A stretch of DNA of 64,000 nucleotides from Lentiprolixibacter aurantiacus (GCF_026241225.1 NZ_JAPFQP010000001.1:1488001-1552000); one strand, 5' to 3'; shown: positions 8,005 to 17,384, counted from the stretch's first letter. The notes: generated from the letters alone by a model not told the origin. Numbers and translations are program-made.

Positions 8005-10648
8005 TAAAATGAATATTAAATGTCGTTCCCTTCCCTGGTTCGCTGCTAACGGTGATCTTTCCGTTCATAGCTTCTACCTGGTTTTTAGTTATGTACAAGC
8101 CAATACCCCGGGCATCCGGATTTTCGTGAAAGGTTTTGTACATTCCGAAAAGTTTGTCTCCATACTTCTCCAGATCAATACCAAGGCCGTTGTCAGTTAT
8201 GCTAAGGACAGTGTAGTCATTGCACTGTTCCAGGGATAGCTTAACCACAGGATCTCTTTGAGGATCCTTGTATTTAACCGCATTGGTAATGAAGTTCATC
8301 AATACACTATCCAGGTAGGCTGGTACTACCTTTACCTGGGTGTCATGGGGGATTTCATTTAAGATTTGGGCATTATTTTTCTTGAGGAATGCTGCCAGGT
8401 TCTGTTCTACGGCAGCGATCTTTTTAACCAGGTTCACTGGTTTCTTTTTCAGGTTAACATTGGTGCTGATGGCCACTACCTCGTTGAGGTTATCCAGGGT
8501 TTCCAGCAGGTTGTCTGAGGCTTCGGTCAGCATTTTTACCAGCTTTTCCTTTTCGCTTTCGTCCGTTTCATTCACCAGGAATTCCAGCAGCATGGAAAAA
8601 TTGGCTGAGTGCGACCTCAAATTGTGCGATACGATATGTGCAAAATTGATAAGCTGCTTGTTCTGAACCGAAGTCACACTGATCAGGTCCTGCAATTCTT
8701 TTTCCTTTCGCTTTAAATCGGAAATATCCATACTAATCCCGATCAGGCCTTTGGCTTTTCCATCGTCGCCAATAAGCGGAATTTTAGAAGTCAGAAAGGT
8801 GGTTAACCTGCCATCTTTTTTAATGTTGATGGTTTCCTTGCCCAGTATGGGGGTAAGGGTACTCATAACCTTCAGATCCTCTTCCCTGGAGATTTTGACC
8901 GAGGTGTCATCGTAAAAATCGGAATCACTTCTGCCTATGATATCGGCGTGTTCTTTGATTCCGCAATAATCCATTTCCGCTTTATTTACCAGTAACTTTT
9001 TAGAATCCAGGTCTTTAATGTAAACATTCAGCGGAAGATTGTCTATAAGCGTCCGCAGCAACTGTCGCTCTTCATTGATCTGTTTCTCTTTTCTCTTTAC
9101 CTCGGTAAGGTCCTGAGCAGCCGTCCACAATAGTCTTTTGCCATTTTTGATTTCTACAAGAGAGCCACTTAAACTTGCTTTAAATGAGACTCCGTTTTTT
9201 CGGACTAATTCGTGTTCCAGCGGCCCAAACGTACCCTCTTTTTCCAGGATTTCTTTAATCTGATTACGTTTGAGGCTCCTGGTATTGGGTACTATATTGG
9301 TGTAGTTTAAGGAAGCAGCTTCTTCTTTGTCAATACCCAGCACTTCGGTAAAGGCACTGTTGATCTCCAGGATTTCCCCGGTATCAAAATCACTTAAGAT
9401 CTTGGCAATAGGTGATAATTCGAACAAGGCCCGGAATTTCTTCTCACTAACTTTGAGCTTCTCCCTGGCCACAACCATTTCCTTGATCATCCTGCCTTCA
9501 GCTAACAGGGAAGTAACCTGTTTCTTTTTGTCAAAAATGGGTTTTAAACTAAAGTCGACAGGCACTTTTTCCTGGTTTTTGTCCAGCACCACTATTTCGC
9601 TTCGAATAACCTCACCACCAGCTGCCGCTTTAACCACATTTTTAAGTCCGTCCCGGACCATATCGGGAATGGGCCACCAGTAAGCGTCCCAGAATTTCTT
9701 TCCAACTACATCAGATTCTTTGATTTCAGCAAAATTCAGGGCTGTTTCATTAATCTGCAGGAATGTGCCGTCAAGGTCTAAAATCCCGGTAAACTGATAT
9801 GAGGAGTTGAAGATACTTTGGAACTGCCGTTCCTGTTCTTCGTTTTTACGCTGACTTATAATATCTTTTGTAACATCCTGAAACGTACCAATCAGTCCCA
9901 GGAATTTATCGTCTTTAAATATGGGTTTCCCTGCAGCTATTACCCAAATTTCGTTACCTTTTGCTGTAACCAGTTGCAGCTTTTCGTTCCAAGGTTTCCC
10001 TTCATTCATAGCCTGATCTACGGCCATGGCTATGGTGTTTCTGCTATATCCTTCCTTGTAAAAGCTAATAGCGGTTTCTATATTCGGGGTATAATCTGCG
10101 GGCACTTCATGGATTTCCCTGGTGATTTCGCACCACGTCAGATCTTTTCTAACGGCATCGTATTGCCAGCTTCCTATCCTGGAAATCTCAGATTTATCAT
10201 TGAGCAGGATCTCCAGCTTCTCCATTTTGGCACTGTCAAAGATCTCGTTGGTAATATCCTCGGTTTGAATAATAACTCCGATGATCTTTCTATTTTGATC
10301 GTACCAGGGAGAATTGGTCCAGTTAAACCAGTGCTCATCCCCATTCTGATCCAAAAAGCACTCAATACCCGTTATGTTGGTACCCCTGGTGATTACTTTT
10401 CGAAGATCTTTTTTCCAGGAGTTGCGGATGTCAGGAAATAATTGAAATAAATTTTTACCAACAACCATTTTGTCCTGAAAATCAAAGTCGGAAATCCAGC
10501 GGTCAGAGGCATGCACCACCTCCAGTTTCGAGTTGATGAATGCTGTTGCGATTGGCAACTGCTTTATTAAGCTATTGGCTAAAGAATCCTGAGTCCCCCT
10601 CAACATTAAGTCGTATTTTCCTACTAATGTATACGTATTTTCTATCAA
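7991..10648 (-). CDS. Soluble multi-PAS sensor histidine kinase
   Basis: An 885-residue kinase with no signal peptide or membrane helix, so it should sense cytosolic cues. I can trace five successive PAS-like units at about 25-135, 155-265, 270-395, 400-520 and 530-645, several with PAC-type ends (IGVIIQTEDIT, LIGTFQDVT, LLWTAAQDLTEV, LIGISMDISDL). A HisKA-type dimerisation helix follows, with H675 in HIVSHNLRSH. The ATPase domain has N-box NFITNAVKY, G1 DNGLGID and G2 RGIGLYI. No cofactor-binding Cys or His motif identifies the ligand. It overlaps the response regulator gene by 14 bp. Confidence 0.92.
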   Translation of the reverse strand: MIENTYTLVGKYDLMLRGTQDSLANSLIKQLPIATAFINSKLEVVHASDRWISDFDFQDKMVVGKNLFQLFPDIRNSWKKDLRKVITRGTNITGIECFLDQNGDEHWFNWTNSPWYDQNRKIIGVIIQTEDITNEIFDSAKMEKLEILLNDKSEISRIGSWQYDAVRKDLTWCEITREIHEVPADYTPNIETAISFYKEGYSRNTIAMAVDQAMNEGKPWNEKLQLVTAKGNEIWVIAAGKPIFKDDKFLGLIGTFQDVTKDIISQRKNEEQERQFQSIFNSSYQFTGILDLDGTFLQINETALNFAEIKESDVVGKKFWDAYWWPIPDMVRDGLKNVVKAAAGGEVIRSEIVVLDKNQEKVPVDFSLKPIFDKKKQVTSLLAEGRMIKEMVVAREKLKVSEKKFRALFELSPIAKILSDFDTGEILEINSAFTEVLGIDKEEAASLNYTNIVPNTRSLKRNQIKEILEKEGTFGPLEHELVRKNGVSFKASLSGSLVEIKNGKRLLWTAAQDLTEVKRKEKQINEERQLLRTLIDNLPLNVYIKDLDSKKLLVNKAEMDYCGIKEHADIIGRSDSDFYDDTSVKISREEDLKVMSTLTPILGKETINIKKDGRLTTFLTSKIPLIGDDGKAKGLIGISMDISDLKRKEKELQDLISVTSVQNKQLINFAHIVSHNLRSHSANFSMLLEFLVNETDESEKEKLVKMLTEASDNLLETLDNLNEVVAISTNVNLKKKPVNLVKKIAAVEQNLAAFLKKNNAQILNEIPHDTQVKVVPAYLDSVLMNFITNAVKYKDPQRDPVVKLSLEQCNDYTVLSITDNGLGIDLEKYGDKLFGMYKTFHENPDARGIGLYITKNQVEAMNGKITVSSEPGKGTTFNIHFNEKN

Positions 10649-10818
10649 AGCTTAATCAATGTTGTGAAGTTCCCGATTATCGTTGTGTGTCGTATAATTC
10701 GTATGGAAAATAAGTATAATATGAATAAAAATACAGAAAAAACTTACAATATAATAAGATTGGAGGATACAGAAATTTTTAGAATGGCATAACAAAAACT
10801 GCCTTAAACAGCATGAAA

Positions 10819-11274
10819 TCAGCTTATTCTGACAGTATGGGGGACCAATACCGTGTAATCTCCACCATGTCTTATAACATCTCTGACAATGGAAGAACTA
10901 ATGTAGGATTTTCCGGATGAGGTTAGTAAGAAGACTGTTTCAATTTCAGAAAGCTTTCTATTGGTGTGTGCGATAGCTTTTTCAAATTCGAAATCTGCAG
11001 GATTGCGCAATCCCCTCAGAATGTAATCTGCTTTGATCTTTTTGCAGAAGTCTATCGTAAGCCCCTCATAGGTTTCCACTCTAACTTTGGGTTCGTGAGC
11101 AAAAGCTTCAGCGATGAATTTTCTGCGTTCTTCAAGTGAGAACATATATTTTTTATCTGCATTGATCCCAATGGCGATCACCAATTCATCAAAAAGCGGG
11201 ATACCCCTTTGGATAATATCGTAATGTCCAAGGGTTATGGGGTCAAAGGATCCGGGAAAGATTGCGCGCTTCAT
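10819..11274 (-). CDS. coaD: Phosphopantetheine adenylyltransferase CoaD
   Basis: CoaD transfers AMP from ATP to 4'-phosphopantetheine to make dephospho-CoA, the penultimate step of coenzyme A synthesis. The 151-residue protein has the nucleotidyltransferase signature GSFDPITLGH at 8-17 and the ISSSIVRD motif near 123-130, with the RGLRNPADFEFE segment between. Length is normal. It is 25 bp downstream of ddl on the same strand, so the two are probably cotranscribed. The 170 bp between coaD and the histidine kinase are AT-rich and hold no gene that I can see. Confidence 0.96.
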   Translation of the reverse strand: MKRAIFPGSFDPITLGHYDIIQRGIPLFDELVIAIGINADKKYMFSLEERRKFIAEAFAHEPKVRVETYEGLTIDFCKKIKADYILRGLRNPADFEFEKAIAHTNRKLSEIETVFLLTSSGKSYISSSIVRDVIRHGGDYTVLVPHTVRIS

Positions 11275-11299
11275 GATATGTCGGTTAATGCACCCTAAG

Positions 11300-12283
11300 T
11301 TAATATTTCTGATTCAAAGCGTCTTCTACAGCGCTTTCAAACAGCTTTCGCAGTGAAATACCTGCGACCCTGGCTTGCTGGGGCAATATACTTTCCTCGG
11401 TCAGGCCGGGGTTGGAATTCATCTCCAGCATATGGGGCTCATCCCCAATAAATATAAACTCACTCCTTGAATAGCCTTTCATTTTCAATACCCTGTAAAC
11501 CATGGAGGCAACCTCGGACACCTTCCTGGCCTGTTCATCGCTAATCCTCGCCGGCGTTATTTCAGTGGACTTTCCCTGGTATTTGGCCTCGTAGTCGAAA
11601 AAGTCATTTTCACTAACAATCTCAGTGATAGGGAGCACGGTTATTTTTCCTTCGTAACGGATTACCCCTACCGAAACTTCCGTGCCTTCCAGCGCTGCTT
11701 CAATAATGAGCTCATCATCTTCTTCAAAGGCCTTTTCGATGCAGGCTTTGAGTTCACGCTCCTGATATACTTTGAATACCCCGAAACTACTGCCAGCCTT
11801 GTTGGCCTTCACAAAACAGGGTAGTCCTACCTTCTCGAGTATAGCTACGGTATCCAACTCGTCCTCTTTATTCAGGTGATAAGAACGGGCACATTTTACC
11901 CCGTAAGGCCTCAATACGCTCAATAAATCGCGTTTGTTGAATGTAAGTGCCGCCTGGTAATAATCGCAGGAAGTTTGCGGGATGCCGAGTAATGCGAAAT
12001 AAGCCTGCATATATCCATCTTCACCTGGAGTTCCGTGAATTGCATTGAAGACACAGTCGAAGGTCAGCGGTCCCTGTCCGAAATCCACGCTAAAGTCATG
12101 GCGGTTTACCGGAAACATCTGTCCATTTTCATCAAGCCCCACCCATTTGTCCTTCAGGATATGGATACGGTAGGCATTGTAAGAGTCATTGTTAAGATGG
12201 GCATACACCACTTCCCCGCTCTTGAGGGAAATGTCGACTTCACTGGAGTACCCTCCCATGATTATGGCAATGTTCTTTTTCAC
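11300..12283 (-). CDS. ddl: D-alanine--D-alanine ligase
   Basis: Ddl joins two D-alanines for peptidoglycan precursor synthesis in the cytosol. The 327-residue ATP-grasp protein shows the N-terminal GGYSSE loop (10-15), the substrate segment FNAIHGTPGEDG, the ATP-binding KANKAGSSFGV stretch, and the metal-binding end LEMNSNPGLTEESILP. Some flavobacterial homologues are annotated as UDP-N-acetylmuramate-alanine-type ligases, but these motifs are those of Ddl. The gene leads the short ddl-coaD unit and is divergent from the PASTA gene, with 167 bp between their starts. Confidence 0.95.
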   Translation of the reverse strand: MKKNIAIIMGGYSSEVDISLKSGEVVYAHLNNDSYNAYRIHILKDKWVGLDENGQMFPVNRHDFSVDFGQGPLTFDCVFNAIHGTPGEDGYMQAYFALLGIPQTSCDYYQAALTFNKRDLLSVLRPYGVKCARSYHLNKEDELDTVAILEKVGLPCFVKANKAGSSFGVFKVYQERELKACIEKAFEEDDELIIEAALEGTEVSVGVIRYEGKITVLPITEIVSENDFFDYEAKYQGKSTEITPARISDEQARKVSEVASMVYRVLKMKGYSRSEFIFIGDEPHMLEMNSNPGLTEESILPQQARVAGISLRKLFESAVEDALNQKY

Positions 12284-12421
12284 TTAATGAGTTATGGGCT
12301 ATACACAAATATCATCTTTTCCCGTTAAAGAAAAAATAGGCCAAACTAAATCTTGTTGCGTATATAAGAAGGAGAATATAAATTGTAAATGCTGCAGGAG
12401 AGATAAAGAATTGGCATTTCC

Positions 12422-12429
12422 TATCTTTG
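12422..12429 (+). promoter_or_regulatory. -7 promoter element of the PASTA-rluD unit
   Basis: TATCTTTG matches TAnnTTTG exactly and ends 21 bp before the ATG at 12451. It lies over a possible TTG start at 12427, arguing that translation begins at 12451. Confidence 0.5.
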
Positions 12430-12450
12430 GGCAGTAAAGCGAAACCTTAT

Positions 12451-13038
12451 ATGAAAAAGTTTTTTGCATTTTTGAAGAGCCGTGTATTTCTTATAAATAT
12501 AGGACTGGCCCTGGTGGCTGTCGTTGTCATTGTATACCTGAGTATGCAATGGCTTAAGAGCTCTACGAATCACGGTGAGTTTGTTGAAGTACCCGATCTG
12601 GCCAAGTTATCGGTTATGGAAATGAGGGAAACTCTTGAAACTGCAGGACTGCGTTACGAGGTACTGGACTCGGCCAATTTCAATCCTGACTATCCCCGAT
12701 TTTCTATTATTGAGCAGGACCCCCCCGCTGGCAATAAGGTGAAGACCAATAGAAAAATATATGTCACTGTAAATCCATCGGGATATAAAAAAGTGACCAT
12801 ACCAAAAATTATCCAGGTTACCCAAAGAAATGCGACCTCGATGTTACGTGCAGTAGGCCTGGAGGTAGACAGGGTCACGTATATAGACGAACTGGGGAAG
12901 GATATGGTGTATTACATCAAATACAAGGGAAAGCGGATGAACCCAGGGGATAAGTTGCCCAAAACTTCCAAACTGGAATTGATCTGTGGGAATGGAACTG
13001 TTCCGGGCAAAGCCAGGGTACAAGGTAATTCCAATTAA
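12451..13038 (+). CDS. PASTA-domain membrane protein
   Basis: From ATG 12451 the protein has 195 residues: a short basic N-terminus (MKKFFAFLKSR), one membrane helix at about 12-32, and a periplasmic part with two PASTA-like units beginning VEVPDLAKLSV and VTIPKIIQVTQ. PASTA domains bind muropeptides or other cell-wall ligands in kinases and PBPs, but here there is no kinase or transpeptidase domain. The diverging neighbour ddl and the adjoining rluD are a conserved flavobacterial arrangement. Its role is unknown; a wall-sensing or scaffold function is inference. It ends 2 bp before rluD. Confidence 0.85.
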   Translation: MKKFFAFLKSRVFLINIGLALVAVVVIVYLSMQWLKSSTNHGEFVEVPDLAKLSVMEMRETLETAGLRYEVLDSANFNPDYPRFSIIEQDPPAGNKVKTNRKIYVTVNPSGYKKVTIPKIIQVTQRNATSMLRAVGLEVDRVTYIDELGKDMVYYIKYKGKRMNPGDKLPKTSKLELICGNGTVPGKARVQGNSN

Positions 13039-13040
13039 TT

Positions 13041-14069
13041 ATGTCTGCTGATCAGCTCATTCCTCCTGGGGAAGACGATCTTTTTGAACACTTCAGGTTT
13101 ATTGCTTCAAAAGGGCAGGAACCACTGCGTGTGGATAAGTTTCTGATGAATTTTATTGAAAATGCCACGCGCAACAAAATTCAACAGGCGGCCAAATCCG
13201 GGCATATTTGGGTGAACGGCAAACCGGTTAAACAGAATTACCGGGTAAAGGCAGATGATGAGGTAAAAGTGCTCTTTGAACATCCGCCATACGAGTTTTT
13301 ACTGGTCCCTGAAGATATCCCGCTGCATATCGTTTATGAAGATGATGCCCTTCTGGTGGTAAATAAGCCCGCCGGCATGGTGGTGCATCCCGGCCACGGC
13401 AATTATTCGGGTACCCTGGTAAATGCGCTGGCGTTTCATTTTGAAAAGCTGCCGATGAACAGCAATAACCGGCCGGGTTTGGTGCACCGAATTGACAAGG
13501 ATACTTCCGGACTTCTCGTGGTGGCAAAGACCGAAGAGGCCATGACCCATCTCGCACAGCAGTTTTACGACAAAACAAGTGAGCGGGAATATATTGCCCT
13601 GGTATGGGGTAGTGTGGCTGAAGATGAAGGAACCATTGAAGGACACATAGGCCGTAACCCTAAAAACCGATTGCAGATGCAGGTTTTTCCGGATGGGGAA
13701 CAGGGGAAACATGCCGTTACACATTACAAGGTTCTGGAGCGAATGCATTACGTGACCCTGGTTTCCTGCAGGTTGGAGACAGGGAGAACACACCAGATCC
13801 GGGCACATATGAAATACCTTGGACATACCCTTTTTAACGACGCCCGCTATGGGGGGGATAAGATTTTGAAGGGAACAACCTTTACCAAATACAAGCAGTT
13901 TGTTGAAAATGCCTTTAAATTGCTCCCGCGACAGGCGTTGCACGCGAAATCACTTGGTTTTGTTCATCCAACCACGGGGAAATCTATGTATTTCGAAGCT
14001 GAAATCCCTGAGGATATGGCCAATTGTATAGACAAATGGCGACAATACGCCTCCCATCAGGATGCGTAA
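13041..14069 (+). CDS. rluD: 23S rRNA pseudouridine synthase, RluD family
   Basis: The 342-residue protein has an N-terminal S4 RNA-binding domain (about 27-90, VDKFLMNFIENATRNKIQQAAKSG region) and an RluA/RluD-type catalytic domain. The signature HRIDKDTSGLLV is at 149-160, with catalytic Asp152. Closest in layout to RluD, which modifies U1911, U1915 and U1917 of helix 69; the exact target is inferred from family. It starts 2 bp after the PASTA gene, so they are one operon. Confidence 0.93.
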   Translation: MSADQLIPPGEDDLFEHFRFIASKGQEPLRVDKFLMNFIENATRNKIQQAAKSGHIWVNGKPVKQNYRVKADDEVKVLFEHPPYEFLLVPEDIPLHIVYEDDALLVVNKPAGMVVHPGHGNYSGTLVNALAFHFEKLPMNSNNRPGLVHRIDKDTSGLLVVAKTEEAMTHLAQQFYDKTSEREYIALVWGSVAEDEGTIEGHIGRNPKNRLQMQVFPDGEQGKHAVTHYKVLERMHYVTLVSCRLETGRTHQIRAHMKYLGHTLFNDARYGGDKILKGTTFTKYKQFVENAFKLLPRQALHAKSLGFVHPTTGKSMYFEAEIPEDMANCIDKWRQYASHQDA

Positions 14070-14137
14070 TAAATTTCTTCGATGCAGCTATTGATAAGAC
14101 TTTAGTTTATCCCCGAGGATTTCACAAAAATCATCGT

Positions 14138-14145
14138 TATTTTTG
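14138..14145 (+). promoter_or_regulatory. -7 promoter element of yaaA
   Basis: TATTTTTG matches TAnnTTTG and ends 17 bp before the yaaA ATG. No clear -33 TTTG. Confidence 0.5.
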
Positions 14146-14162
14146 AAGTCAAATCAGGAGCT

Positions 14163-14924
14163 ATGAAAATTGTTATTTCTCCCGCCAAATCACTGGACTA
14201 CGAAAGAATTTTGCCTACTGACAGATTTTCTCAGCCTCAGTTCCTAAAGGAGGCCGAAACACTGAATAAGGTACTGGTAAAGAAAAAGCCCAAGGCATTA
14301 TCTGCCCTGATGAGCATATCAAATAAACTGGCTGAATTAAATTACGAACGGAACCAGGAGTTCAATCCACCCTTTACACCAGAAAATGCCAGACCGGCTA
14401 TTTATGCTTTTAATGGAGATGTTTACCAGGGACTTGATGCCTATTCGATACCGGAAAGTAAACTGGATCAGTTGCAGGACAGCCTGCGTATCCTGTCCGG
14501 TTTATATGGCGTGTTGAAACCGCTGGACCTTATTCAGCCATACAGGCTTGAAATGGGCACTCAGCTCAAAGTGGGCAGAAAGAAGAACCTTTATGAGTTC
14601 TGGAAAAAGACACTCACCGAGGCGATGAACGATGAATTGGAGGAGGGTGAGCTTTTTCTAAACCTGGCGAGCAATGAATACTTCAGTGTGCTGGATGAAA
14701 AGAAGCTCAAGGTGCCTGTTATCACACCAATTTTCAAGGATTGGAAAAACGACAGGCTTAAGATCATTAGTTTCTTTGCCAAGAAAGCCAGAGGTTCCAT
14801 GGTGCGGTATATTCTGGATACCGACGCCAGGACACTGGAAGACATCAGGGGCTTCAACTACGACGACTACTTGTTTAGCCCTGAGCATACACTCAAGGAG
14901 AACCAGCCCGTATTTATCCGATAG
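14163..14924 (+). CDS. yaaA: YaaA family peroxide-stress protein (DUF328)
   Basis: The 253-residue protein begins [14 protein letters not shown], the hallmark of YaaA, and keeps [32 protein letters not shown] and the C-terminal [12 protein letters not shown] motif along its length. In E. coli YaaA lowers free intracellular iron during hydrogen peroxide stress and binds DNA. It has its own -7 box and stands alone between rluD and a small lipoprotein gene. Confidence 0.95.
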   Translation: MKIVISPAKSLDYERILPTDRFSQPQFLKEAETLNKVLVKKKPKALSALMSISNKLAELNYERNQEFNPPFTPENARPAIYAFNGDVYQGLDAYSIPESKLDQLQDSLRILSGLYGVLKPLDLIQPYRLEMGTQLKVGRKKNLYEFWKKTLTEAMNDELEEGELFLNLASNEYFSVLDEKKLKVPVITPIFKDWKNDRLKIISFFAKKARGSMVRYILDTDARTLEDIRGFNYDDYLFSPEHTLKENQPVFIR

Positions 14925-14967
14925 AATAATTTAGGCTTCCCACCGTTAATTCATTAAAAGCAATTTT

Positions 14968-15333
14968 ATGAAACGGTGTATATTTCTGATCGCAGTTCTG
15001 GTATTGGCTAACTTCTCCTGTACAGACCAGGATGATGATCTGGCAGCTGTGAATATCCGGGTAAAGAATGTAAGCGGGCTTGTATTTGATTCGGTTCTTG
15101 TCGGAGAATCCACCGAAGCTTTTACTGACCTTGTCCCCGATGACTACTCGGAGTACCAGGAGTTTGATACGGCTTATACCTATGCTTTCATACAGATTAC
15201 TTCAGGTGAGGAAATATATACCCTACAGCCCATCGACTTTGTTGGAGAAACGCCTCTGCCTTTTGGGTTCTATACTTATGAACTGGATGTAACAGACACC
15301 GGGACAGTGCTGCTTACTTTTGTGATCGACTAG
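14968..15333 (+). CDS. Small lipoprotein of unknown function
   Basis: The 121-residue protein has a lipoprotein signal peptide with Cys18 (LANFSC), then a single predicted beta-sandwich-like domain of about 100 residues rich in Asp, Thr and Tyr. I recognise no family. The first residues after the Cys (TDQDDDL) are acidic, a feature reported to favour surface export of Bacteroidota lipoproteins, so it may sit on the outer leaflet. Its stop codon overlaps the stop of the THX gene on the opposite strand. Confidence 0.7.
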   Translation: MKRCIFLIAVLVLANFSCTDQDDDLAAVNIRVKNVSGLVFDSVLVGESTEAFTDLVPDDYSEYQEFDTAYTYAFIQITSGEEIYTLQPIDFVGETPLPFGFYTYELDVTDTGTVLLTFVID

Positions 15334-15458
15334 GTTTTGCTTTTTACACCTACCTTATCCTCTACGGAGGTTTTTTTCCTGATCTTACGTGGCCTTCGGA
15401 CACCGTAACTCTTGTTGGCAATTTTCCCGCGTTTCGATTTTTTATCTCCTTTTCCCAT
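15330..15458 (-). CDS. 30S ribosomal protein THX
   Basis: A 42-residue, strongly basic protein starting MGKGDKKSKRGKIANKSYG and continuing with RRPRKIRKKTS. This is the Bacteroidota version of THX, a tiny peptide that sits in the head of the 30S subunit among 16S rRNA helices in Thermus. Every codon from ATG 15458 to TAG 15330 was read, and the Lys/Arg-rich composition and KxKRGKI pattern are diagnostic. It overlaps the lipoprotein gene's stop by 3 bp in convergent orientation. It is easily missed because of its size. Confidence 0.9.
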   Translation of the reverse strand: MGKGDKKSKRGKIANKSYGVRRPRKIRKKTSVEDKVGVKSKT

Positions 15459-15545
15459 ATCATTATCTTTCTGTACCTAAAGCTAAGGAATTAGGCAGTT
15501 TTTTCAAAGTGTTTGCCGGGCTGTGTTTATGTGATGCAGGTGTCT

Positions 15546-15553
15546 TATTTTTG
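15546..15553 (+). promoter_or_regulatory. -7 promoter element of the glycosylase-like gene
   Basis: TATTTTTG matches TAnnTTTG and ends 14 bp before the TTG start at 15568. It helps justify that start, since no ATG is available before the conserved N-terminal motif. Confidence 0.45.
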
Positions 15554-15567
15554 ATAAAAGCTATTAC

Positions 15568-16236
15568 TTGTTCATCCACAAACATCCATATGAACCTTTC
15601 CTCTTTGAAGGGGTAGAGAAACTGATCGTGGGCACGCTGCCTCCCCCTCGGTTCAGCAGTCGGGAACTAAAACCCGGGGATGTTGATTTTTTTTACGGGA
15701 GCCGGGACGGGCAGCTATGGCGCATACTGGACCAGCTTTTTGAGCTTGATCTAACCTATGAAACCTCCGTTAAAGCTGTCAGGGAACGTAAGGACTTTCT
15801 GCTTAGTCGCAAGATCGGTATTTGTGATATAGTTGAGGTTGCCCGGAGGGAGAAGGTAGACGCTTCCGACCTGGGTATGCAGGAAGTAGAGTTAAGGGAC
15901 CTTTTAGGGTATTTGCGCAAATATCCGAGTATTCATACACTTTTATTCACAGGGGGAAACAGCAAGAATGGACCGGAATATTTTTTCCGGAGACTCCTTC
16001 GGGAGAATGATTTGAGCTTTACTCAGGTATCTGATCAGTTACCCAGGCAGCATGAATTTGAACTGCCTCTGACCAACGGGGGATTCAGGAGAGTGCACAC
16101 TGTTTCCTTAACTGCACCATCAGGTTCGGCTAACAGGGCTGTTGGGAGCATTCCGGAGTACAAGGCGCGCAAGGCTAAAAATCCAGGATTTACGGTAATG
16201 GATTTTCGTGTGGAGCAGTATCGGAAGTTTTTTTAG
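15568..16236 (+). CDS. Uracil-DNA glycosylase-superfamily protein
   Basis: The 222-residue protein has two features of the UDG superfamily. An N-terminal GTLPPPR loop (about 22-28) corresponds to motif A, GxxPxx, and a C-terminal LTAPSGSANRA segment (about 178-188) corresponds to the DNA-intercalating SPSxxN motif. It therefore probably removes uracil or another deaminated base from DNA, although motif A lacks the classic catalytic Asp or Asn, so the chemistry is uncertain. The start is TTG 15568 (MFIHKHPYEPF), just after a -7 box. It stands alone before kdgK, 38 bp apart. Confidence 0.75.
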   Translation: MFIHKHPYEPFLFEGVEKLIVGTLPPPRFSSRELKPGDVDFFYGSRDGQLWRILDQLFELDLTYETSVKAVRERKDFLLSRKIGICDIVEVARREKVDASDLGMQEVELRDLLGYLRKYPSIHTLLFTGGNSKNGPEYFFRRLLRENDLSFTQVSDQLPRQHEFELPLTNGGFRRVHTVSLTAPSGSANRAVGSIPEYKARKAKNPGFTVMDFRVEQYRKFF

Positions 16237-16274
16237 CTTAGTAAAATACAAAGAGCCCGTAAAAACCAGTAAAT

Positions 16275-17315
16275 ATGAAGAAAGTAGTAACCTTTGGGGA
16301 GATAATGCTGAGGCTGTCCCCACCAGGGTTTTTAAGGTTTTCCCAGGCTAGCAGTTTCGATGTGGTCTATGGTGGGGGAGAAGCCAACGTTGCCGTTTCA
16401 TTGGCCAATTATGGCATCCCGGTAGATTTTGTTACCCGCTTACCCCATAATGACCTGGGCCATTGTGCGCTGATGGAATTGCGCAAAAGAGGTGTGGGGA
16501 CCGATAAGATCATATTTGGGGGCGACCGATTGGGTATTTATTTTCTGGAAACCGGGGCCGTTAGCCGGGCCAGCAAAGTAGTCTATGACCGGGCACACTC
16601 TGCCATGGCGAAAATCCGGAAAGGTATGCTAGACTGGGACCAGGTTTTTGACGGCGTGGAATGGTTCCATTGGACCGGGATTACCCCCGCAATTTCCCAG
16701 GGTGCTGCTGATGTTTGTTTGGAGGCGGTCCAGGCGGCCAGTAAAAATGGGATCACTATATCTGCAGACCTGAATTACCGCACGAAATTGTGGAAATACG
16801 ACGGGGACCGTGAGGCCATTATGACCGAACTCACTTCCTACTGCGATATTATCCTTGGGAATGAAGAAGATGCCGAAAAGCATTTTGGAATCAAGCCGGA
16901 AGGACTCGATATTACTACCCAGGGCGAAAATGTAAAGGCCGAAGCTTTCCTGTCGGTTTGCAAACAAATGATGGAGAAATTTCCAAAGGCAAAAAAAGTA
17001 ATTACTACGCTGAGGGGTTCCATATCTGCTTCGCACAACAGTTGGGCAGGGGTACTTTACGATGGAAATACCATGTTTAAGTCTCCTGAGTATCAGATAA
17101 CCCACATAGTGGACCGGGTAGGGGGTGGAGACTCTTTTATGGGGGGATTGATCTACGGGCTTTTAACCTATCCGGCAGACGACCAAAAAGCCCTTGACTT
17201 TGCCACGGCAGCCTCTTGCCTTAAGCACACCATTAAAGGGGATGCCAATCTGGTGACTGTTGAAGAAGTTCAAAAATTAATGAAAGGAGACGCCTCAGGG
17301 CGGGTTGCCCGTTGA
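16275..17315 (+). CDS. kdgK: 2-keto-3-deoxygluconate kinase (PfkB family)
   Basis: The enzyme phosphorylates 2-keto-3-deoxygluconate (KDG) to KDPG with ATP. The 346-residue protein has the PfkB N-terminal GGGEANVAVSLANYG motif (33-47), the NYRTKLW sugar-binding stretch near 167-173 and the C-terminal ATP motif RVGGGDSFMGG with catalytic Asp286. It is followed after 69 bp by KDPG aldolase, which takes its product, so both act in the lower Entner-Doudoroff route used for uronates such as alginate or pectin monomers. No edd or uronate isomerase lies in the window. Confidence 0.92.
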   Translation: MKKVVTFGEIMLRLSPPGFLRFSQASSFDVVYGGGEANVAVSLANYGIPVDFVTRLPHNDLGHCALMELRKRGVGTDKIIFGGDRLGIYFLETGAVSRASKVVYDRAHSAMAKIRKGMLDWDQVFDGVEWFHWTGITPAISQGAADVCLEAVQAASKNGITISADLNYRTKLWKYDGDREAIMTELTSYCDIILGNEEDAEKHFGIKPEGLDITTQGENVKAEAFLSVCKQMMEKFPKAKKVITTLRGSISASHNSWAGVLYDGNTMFKSPEYQITHIVDRVGGGDSFMGGLIYGLLTYPADDQKALDFATAASCLKHTIKGDANLVTVEEVQKLMKGDASGRVAR

Positions 17316-17384
17316 TGTTGACTTAATTTATTAATTTCATATTACACAGCTCAAATGCCGGGCTGTGTCCAAAACATTAAGAAA

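Noticed and set aside
9818-10441. Plus-strand 207-codon frame
   Set aside because: Antisense to the PAS region of the histidine kinase; no protein-like features.
13299-13943. Minus-strand 214-codon frame
   Set aside because: Antisense to rluD; no support.
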